NCBI RefSeq assembly: GCF_021018895.1
Contig: NC_079373.1
Span: 6,337,501-6,401,500 of the forward strand
Length of the DNA stretch: 64,000 nt
Direction of reading: 5' to 3'
From: Seriola aureovittata
Lineage: Eukaryota > Chordata > Actinopteri > Carangiformes > Carangidae
Below the pieces are notes generated by a model that saw only the letters and a list, made by a program, of their open reading frames with translations, did no database searches and was not told the DNA's origin. Both the position numbers and the translations under genes were made by a program. Below are positions 56,803 through 64,000 of this stretch, in pieces; position 1 is the first letter of the stretch; each line of letters opens with the position of its first letter.

Positions 56803-59267
56803 TGTGCTAATATAAAGCATGAAAAATGTTTGAAGCTTAATTTATTCAATTTTTTTTTTAAAAAGAAAAGAAAATACGTGAACATTTGCAGTATAATTCA
56901 TTCTCTCAGTCAACTGTTTCTGAAAATAATCCCATGCAGCAGGCAGAATGATGCCTGAGGACGAGCACAGAGCTCAAAACGCCTTGCATACTGTATCTGC
57001 ATGTTAGATTGCTGCTACCTTTCTGTTCATCTTCAGCTCTATATGCATTTCTGTTTATGTATGTACATCTAACGCATCAATAACAATTCATGTTTACAAA
57101 GAAATGGATTTCCATCTTTTACTCTGGATAAAATGCTGGCCCTCTTTAGAGGTCCCATTGTTCGTTATATGGATACTCAAATATTAACTCATGAAATTGA
57201 ACAGTAGTGTGTGTTGTGCATGTGTGTGTGTGTGTGTGTGTGTGTGGCAGTTTTAGAGATATTCATTAACTGAACTGAGCTCATTAACCTAGGAATAGGT
57301 CTGATTATCAAAAGAGCTGTGCTTGTGAGATTTTCCATATATTGTATCCACATGCAGTGATCTTCATGGAGCAACTCAATAACAATATCTAATTAAACAA
57401 TCAGGTTGCATTTCTTTCTGTATTTGATGCCAAGTCAAGCATACAGCAGTCTGTGTTGGAGGAAAGGATTTTCAGCACAGTGTTAAAGAAAACATGTCAG
57501 TTTTTCTCCATGAGTTTTCATAATGTAATTTGAATAAAATAAAACATTTCTTGTTATTTTGAAATACAAGGGGAAAAGTGTAAAGTGTATTGCGAAAACT
57601 GTATATTTATTTTTTATTATTCTTTTTTTTGCAGTGTTATGCAATTAACAAAACTTACTCACATACAGAAGCACTGGAAAAAGCTCAGGAACATAAACAG
57701 TGAGTCCAAGAAGGTTTCAAAGCAAAACTCTGGAGAACAAAGCAGATGATCTGACTAATGTGTTAAAAGTAAAAGATATCATGGAATTATAGGGAGGCCT
57801 TCTTGTAAAACACTAATACATGTTAATTATCATAAGATAATTAACAAATAATTTCATTTTTCATTTTTCATTTATTTATTTTATAGTTTATCTGTATTTA
57901 TCTTTTTAATCTAACAGTAGTTTTCTGTTTTTCAACAGACACCCTCAAGGGTTGTTGACAGAGGATGTGTGAAAACTACTGTTTCTTTTTTTTACACTTA
58001 CACAGCACAATGTGACGGGCCACTCTATTTGAATTAGTTAAATGTCATTGCTTATCTGTTATTTTAAGAAAGAAACTCACTGAATGCTTTGCAGGAATGA
58101 GAAAATAGTTCCCAAATACTGCTGCGGTGTCTCAACTCGATACCAGCAGCTACTGGCAACTTTTAAGGTGGAATGTTTTCTTTCACTTGCACTCAATGCA
58201 TGAGTTGACATTGTGAATCAATCAACACACCTTGAATATCAATATGAGAATTTTGACCATTCAATCTGTCTTTATTGGCTCTCTTACATGACATAGTGAT
58301 GATCGGATTGTCTGTTATGCGATCAGTAAAATTTTCTATTTCCACAAGTGGCGGAGCATCATTACAGTTTACTCTGGCAGCAGAGCACCTATGCTGTAGA
58401 GTAAATTTTATAAAACTTGGATCTTTGTAGTTGTCTTTTTCAGTGTTGAATACCAAAGCTCTCATCAGTAATAATAATACTGAGATTAAACTGCTTTCCC
58501 CTCAACTTTTATTCCCCATATACCAAAACAATATCTCTTCTCTTAGAAAACTTTTGTGAAGTGAAAGAAAAAGTGAATGTGAATGTGACAAGACTTGCCA
58601 CCTTTATAAAAGATTTACATATTATGAGAAGCAGCAGAAAGCAGAGAAATTTGCATGTTGTGAAGGAAAAGAACAATCTGATTTGAATGGGGACACTGGA
58701 GTCAGAAATAAATGTCAGGTCCAAAGGTAATCTGGATAAATCACATCCAGACACAATCCAGATAAGAGATGCATGATAATGCTGGGTATAAAGAGAGAAA
58801 CTCTGGTCTCCCTGACAACCGCACTGGATGGTCTGTTGGGATCAACCGTGTGAATAGCTGAACAACTGTAATTGCATGATGAGTAAGCCTTTCTGAGCAT
58901 TGCTAATTTTGTCTAGCATTCAGTAACCTTCAGTGGATATCACTCCCATTCAGTAATATACCAGCCTGACATTCAGACGCACTCTGTTGCTGCAGGAATC
59001 TCATTACCACAGTTGGATTATGTTGCTTTCTACATATTATTGGATGTTAGTGTGTAGTGTTTTTTCTTCTATTGTCTTGTGCAGCTGGACTCCTTCTAAA
59101 TCACATATTCTTAGCCCAAGTCCTGCAGGCCAAAACACAAAACCCTTGTTCTGTCACCCATCTGGTTTTTGGAATATTAGATCAGATCAAATAAAGGGTC
59201 AGTCCATCAAAATTGTAAAAATGCATTTTAACGTTTATTTGTAGTGGTATCTAACCATACAGATAGT
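56803..59267. other. Intergenic sequence
   Basis: No gene recognised. GT tract at 57,220-57,246. Confidence 0.5.
57220..57246. repeat. (GT)n microsatellite
   Basis: GT dinucleotides for about 26 bases. Confidence 0.95.
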
Positions 59268-59560
59268 TTTGGTTTCATTTGTCTAGATTTTGATATATTA
59301 ATATTTGACATTTCTGCCTCCATCCACATACAACGGAAAAGGAAGGAGCTTTCTTAGTGACGCTCATAGCATTGAAAAATTTAACTCCGTCTACCTCAGT
59401 GTCAACAGTTTTCATTGCAACAACTTTCTGCTAAAGATATAGTCCCTGGACTACTGCCAGTCCGGTCCCTGGATAGTACCTTTGCATTATTCAGAGTAGA
59501 AGAGATGCTACTAAAATTCCATTTACCTCTACTGAATTGGAGTCAGAAACCTCTGAGACA
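59268..59560 (+). repeat. Probable dispersed fish repeat E
   Basis: GGTTTCATTTGTCTAGATTT, GACATTTCTGCCTCCATCCA, CAACGGAAAAGGAAGGAGCT and ATTCAGAGTAGAAGAGATGC follow an order I recall from other fish loci. No frame with protein-like features. Boundaries approximate. Confidence 0.4.
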
Positions 59561-59599
59561 CCCATCCATTCATGCATCTAAGCAGACATCCTTCTCCTC

Positions 59600-59790
59600 A
59601 GATATTTCTAGGCCAGCCCAGATGGGATATGTAATCCCAGCATGTTTTCTGGGTTGGACGCTCCAGTTGGACATGCTCAGAAAACCTGAAACGGGACATA
59701 ATCAGATGCACCACCCCAACTTTCTCCTTTCAACGCAAAAGAGCAAAGGCTTTACTTAGAGATCCCTCCAGATTCTTAGATCCACTTCAT
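59600..59790. repeat. Diverged dispersed fish repeat F
   Basis: AGGCCAGCCCAGATGGGATA, CAGCATGTTTTCTGGGTTGG, GGACATAATCAGATGCACCA, CCCAACTTTCTCCTTTCAAC and TAGAGATCCCTCCAGATTCT correspond in order to a very common percomorph repeat. The copy is far diverged. A 114-codon open frame across it (59,415-59,759) is not gene evidence. Confidence 0.6.
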
Positions 59791-60200
59791 TTGATATAAA
59801 AGGATGAGCCTAGTCACCTTGTGGAGTACATTCATTTTGTCTGCTAGTAACTTGCAATCTAATTCTTTAAGCTTTTATTGATCTGAAATGGATTCTTGAT
59901 CAACTGGCTCAGGTTCTTCTTCACCACAACATTTTTGAGATACCTGTCTTTGAGGTCTGAAGTCAGGCACTGGTACCTGACCTCAGCGATAGATACCTCA
60001 AACTGGATGACTAAAACCAAAAGTATCATGATGGCTAGATACCAACAAGTCATCCTAATTAAAGTATTTTGTCACTTGCTACCCACCAGAACAGCACATA
60101 TAAGCATTTACTGATCTAACGCCACTATTGACAAAATGACATTGTTTGCTTGTGCCTTCCAAAAAACACACAGTTCCACAGTTTTAAAAATATAACCGTT
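59791..60200. other. Intergenic sequence
   Basis: No gene recognised. Confidence 0.5.
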
Positions 60201-60204
60201 TTAA

Positions 60205-60350
60205 GATCTGTCAACACTATGGTTAAGGGTTGGTTAGGTTTAGGCAGCAAAAAAACTTGGTTAGGGTATTGGAAACATTATGGTTTGGGTTCAAATAAAT
60301 ATTTGTTCAAGGTTAGAAAAACCTCTTGGTTTGGGTGATGATAGGATGGT
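60205..60350 (+). repeat. Element C-like fragment
   Basis: GGTTGGTTAGGTTTAGGCAG, AAAAAAACTTGGTTAGGGTA and TGGTTTGGGTTCAAATAAAT resemble the inner part of element C (42,250-42,330), where GGTTTAGGGACAAAAACTAC occurs. Only this core is shared. Confidence 0.45.
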
Positions 60351-62429
60351 GATGGTAAAAAGAAACCAACAGTGAGTATCAGTTGGCAACAAGCATCACA
60401 TTTTAAAGACCCATCAACCTTCAACCTTCAAACATCAACCTTTCAGACCTCTTCCTTCTGCTGACTTTGTGGCTCTAAAGTAACATCATCCTACTTCTTC
60501 CGTTACTCCTGTAAGTCAAGAGTCATTAGTACCATGGACACAAGAGGGCTCTGTCACCGCAGCATAAACAAATGAAACAAAGCAATCTGTCTTTTTTCTT
60601 GTGAGGACAGTCTGACTAAATACCACGAGAGGGAAGTGTGAAAACGTTTAATGTAGTTGAATTGACTTTTTTTTAGATATGATGTAATCATTATTGTAGG
60701 TACTTTGAGAAAACCTGGCAAATTGCAATTCATAGTAACAACTTCCTGATGATGAAAGACCTTGAAAGTTTTATTAAATTTCTAAGTGATACATTTCGCT
60801 TTCAGTCTTTGATCGAGCATTCCATTCAAATAGTTTTCATGACTCACTACTTATTTCCGTTACATTATTATTTTATAATATTGTGTTCCCATATTGTGCC
60901 TCACCATTTTTTGTACAATAGCCTTTACCACTTAAGAAGCACACTGCTGATGGGTGGGGTTGGTGTTGCTCCTCCGGGACTGTCTTGATCACATCTGCCT
61001 CAGAGGACAGATGTGAAACCAAGACCACAAACTCATTTCAGAAGCCGAGCTACATCAACAAACAATGTAACACTGGCCAGTACTAGGGGCAATCAATTAT
61101 TAATGCCCTCATGGATGAGTGTTATGTATATAGTGGAGGAGGAGAGGGAGAAGCTGATGTAATACTCTATTAAACATAAATAAAAATGGCCTTAGGCAGA
61201 AATGATAACAACAATGCAAGGCAGGCTGGTGGAAGGCTCCGTGTGCAGTGCTCCTCTCATCTGCATAAAAAAACAGAGATCTCTTCACATCATCTTGTGC
61301 GGAAAACATGCCATTGCCGCTGGCCATGCCCAGAGATGAGGTGTAACATTAACACATGAGGAGGCCAATCACAGTTCCCCATGCTCCTTTAGTAATGCTG
61401 GGAGAGAAGGCTCAGAGGTGATTTGATTGCTAAGTGAAGAACATAAAACAAAACGAAGGCCCAGAGGTGCCTTTTAGTTTTATGAATGTATGTGAACTTG
61501 AATTAGAATTGACTGAAAAGTCGTCATTAGTTCTCTTTTGTTCATTTTTAAATGGAGTATCCCTTATATTCCAATATAATGTTCATGGCCCCCCGTGGCT
61601 CATATATTCTGAATCACATCTGAAATGTATTTTTCCCAGGCTCTCTATATACCGGATACAGTAGAGACCTGTTTCAGATCAGATCAGATGGTCACTGGTT
61701 TAACTTTAAATTGTTGGACTTGGTGTACCTTGTATATCGAATGTAAATGTTTTATAAATTAGACTGAATGAGAGCCTTACAAAGAACTTAAGCGATGATT
61801 ACCTTTCGCAGTAAGTTCTCCACTGCTAAATACTGTGTTTATATTGTTGAAGGTAGGAAGCAAATGAAGCAGAGTCATGGCAGTTTAAGTAAACTGGTCA
61901 AATCCCTGATCAATAGCTCACAGTGACATATTTCGAATGATTAAAACAAGGTGGGATATTGTGAATACTCTCTTTGAAGCTGGAGTTAAGGCAGGGGTAT
62001 GCTTGAAACAAAATGGCACGTACAAAGTGTCATCTGACAGAATCAGGAGGCACAACTATTAATAGCTCTTCTGAATGGCTACACTCAAAGGCAGGGCTAA
62101 AAGCCTGCCGTCATAGAGAGGGGCAAGATGCAATAATTGTACAAATGGGGATACTGTAGACTTTCAGACAATCTCTCCTCAAAGGCATTCATGGTGTTGC
62201 ACTTATTTTTATGCATGAAAAGTGAAGCACTTGTAGGAAAAATGAAGAAAAGAAAAAAGCATGTGAGAGAAGTTCAGCCTATTTTCTCACAGTTGAACAC
62301 CTGGCCAGTTGCTGTGTGAAGTGGGCGTACTTGTTGGATTGTCATTTCAGACAGGTGGGAGACCAGCCCCGCCCAATTCTGACATTGGAAAGGTGTGGGG
62401 AGTTATGGTTGTATACGCTATTAGACCAT
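60351..62429. other. Intergenic sequence
   Basis: No gene recognised. Contains the unique block at 61,095-61,440. Frames below 80 codons only. Confidence 0.5.
61095..61440. other. Candidate conserved noncoding block (unproven)
   Basis: About 345 bases of unique sequence including ATCAATTATTAATGCCCTCA, AAATGGCCTTAGGCAGAAAT and AGGAGGCCAATCACAG, without repeat character. It looks enhancer-like but has not been tested for conservation. Confidence 0.25.
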
Positions 62430-62910
62430 CTAACCATAGATGGATGAAGCCTCTGTGACTTCACCCATAGGTTTCTGAGGAGCGGTTTTAAAGCTCACAG
62501 TGGGCTGTTCTGTTGTCATCATCTTGGCAGTGCCCCCCTAACTCAATCCCAAAATTAGGTGGGGCGCTTGTGGAGCTTAGACGTCGGTGAATGCCGGTTT
62601 GTGGCAAGCATACGCTCACCCTCCTGTCACCCAATGTTGCCACGCTGCCAATTATGCAGAACTTTAAGCCTTAATATAATTTCAACGAGTGAGTTATGTA
62701 AATATTCTCCCCCTGTATCATTGTCATTAAGGGAGAAATTTGCTATAGAGGCCAAAACAGTTTTTCTGTACCAGGTTGAAAACATGTTTATTTCTGCTTT
62801 AAAGTTGGGCATTTTAACATGGGAGTCTGCTGTATGGAGATTGACTCACTTTTGGAGCCAGCCTCAAGTGGCCATTCGAGGAACTGCTGCGGTACTTTGG
62901 TGTTGGCCTC
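62430..62910 (+). repeat. Dispersed element A, copy 3
   Basis: Most compact copy. Order: CCCATAGGTTTCTGAGGAGC, CATCTTGGCAGTGCC, AATTATGCAGAACTTTAAGC, GTACCAGGTTGAAAACATGT, TTTTGGAGCCAGCCTCAAGT. It matches copy 2 in reverse complement and copy 1 over its second half. The 170-codon frame across it (62,559-63,071) is fortuitous. Confidence 0.75.
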
Positions 62911-64000
62911 ATTTTTCAATATATTCATTTGAATATATAACATTCATGTTGGTTCGTAATCTTAGACTTATTCTTTCAGACATATACGTAGATATAATGT
63001 TTTCATCGATTACTCTTCAGTTGTTCTCCTCAGACCTCAGAGTTTTTCCCAGCTGTTCTGCTCCAGACTGAACAAACAAGAAACTAAAGTTGAATTAATT
63101 GTGCACCTCCAATCTCTTCAAAGTACCACTATAGAAATTGTACTCAAATTCAGGCAAAAGGCACGCAAACATAATTTCCTTTTGTTGATATATTATTTTT
63201 AATTCACTGTGAATTTTTCATTTCCTCTTTGGAAGTGTCAATACACATTTTCCGTAGGACCTGGTGCCAGTCCACTCGGCACACTGCAGCAGAGTTTCAG
63301 CTTGCTGTTTGGGTTAGTGGTGGGGGCAGATGATGACAGTTGGGTGCATTACACTGTGGGATGACTTTGGAAAAAGAATGACAAAAAGTGACAAGGCGAC
63401 AGCGGACTATAATATGTGTCCTCTGCAAATGTTTCACTCTGAGGCAATCACTGTGTTTGTGACCTATAATTGCAGCGCCTGTCGTTGGTCAAGCATTGCC
63501 ATTTTGAAACTGCCAGAAAACCCCCGGAAAGTCTCCATAGTGTCATCGAATCCCAGTCAGAGAAGATATTGCATCTGATGGATAAAGGTAGGAGGTAGAT
63601 TGAGAAGAACAATTTCACACATATCCCAGACCAAAACAACAAATGTTGGATGCGATCCAAACACATTATGCACTGAAGAGAGACCAGTTGGAATGAACAA
63701 CAATATACTCGTGGAGGATTTAGAAGGCGACAGAGTAAATGTTTGACAGTTAGACTCCATTGACGTGAAGCAGGATCCCACACAGTATCGATGCTGATAG
63801 TGCAGGAAAGCCTACAGGTGCATGATGGAAACAGTCAAATCTCTGTAGGGTGATCTGATCATCAGTCAAAGAATCACAGTGTCATTTTAAGTTAGTGTGT
63901 ATGTCCCCAAGGTTAGCGCTGACTTTGTCAACAATGCCTCAAGACAACAAGACCACATCAATTGCGACATTTTTCATTAAAGAAAGTAATGCAACAAGAA
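62911..64000. other. Unique sequence at the window edge, no gene recognised
   Basis: The longest frames are 82 codons on the plus strand (63,330-63,578) and 111 on the minus strand (63,448-63,783). Neither has a domain or splice context. The block 63,540-63,800 is non-repetitive and could be conserved noncoding DNA. Nothing can be supported. Confidence 0.45.

Noticed and set aside
59415..59759. 114-codon plus-strand frame
   Set aside because: Overlaps dispersed repeats E and F and shows no domain.
62559..63071. 170-codon plus-strand frame
   Set aside because: Its first two-thirds is dispersed element A. The other copies do not preserve the frame, and no domain is visible.

Overview
The window looks like a teleost fish nuclear chromosome, probably a percomorph. 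It is AT-rich and full of microsatellites. It carries degraded Tc1-type transposons, tRNA-derived SINEs, L1-like LINE tails and other repeats I know from fish genomes. No bacterial, organellar or viral signature is visible. No intact multi-exon host gene can be called. Nearly all long reading frames are chance frames, microsatellite translations or transposon relics. The window is best read as a gene-poor intergenic region, or the inside of a very large intron. Family names come from memory of sequence patterns; no search was run.

Layout. 0-15 kb: mostly unique sequence with two Tc1-type relics (4.5-5.0 and 6.6-7.3 kb), three SINE-type fragments (6.3, 9.3 and 10.4 kb) and a lone transposon end (9.9 kb). 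15.4-18.1 kb: a 2.6-kb element with CACTG termini and one-sided subterminal repeats. It holds a CpG-rich promoter-like segment, a splice donor and acceptor, a protein-like exon and a polyadenylation signal. 21.7-22.2 kb: a long foldback element. 24.0-28.3 kb: an old, strongly diverged tandem array with roughly 0.95-kb higher-order units, interrupted by one LINE and ending at a Tc1-type derivative. 33.4-33.7 kb: one small frame with a hydrophobic tail, the only weak candidate for a host protein. 37-39 kb: a diverged direct duplication. 41-45 kb: an inverted pair of about 0.45-0.5 kb AT-rich repeats, plus further dispersed elements. 46.2-47.7 kb: a repeat with a perfect 19-bp hairpin, a cluster of tRNA-like modules and a long AT tract. 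48-50 kb: a G-quadruplex motif beside unique AT-rich blocks, then long GT/CA tracts. 54.4-55.4 kb: a TIR-bounded DNA element. 59-63 kb: more dispersed repeats.

There is no gene set acting together. What links the regions is repeat families that recur within the window: one at 19.1, 42.8 and 62.4 kb; one at 42.1, 50.9 and possibly 60.2 kb; one at 41.0 and 45.0 kb; and three lone Tc1-type ends at 9.9, 41.3 and 56.8 kb. Several stretches between repeats have the look of conserved vertebrate noncoding elements. That is only an impression until tested by cross-species alignment.
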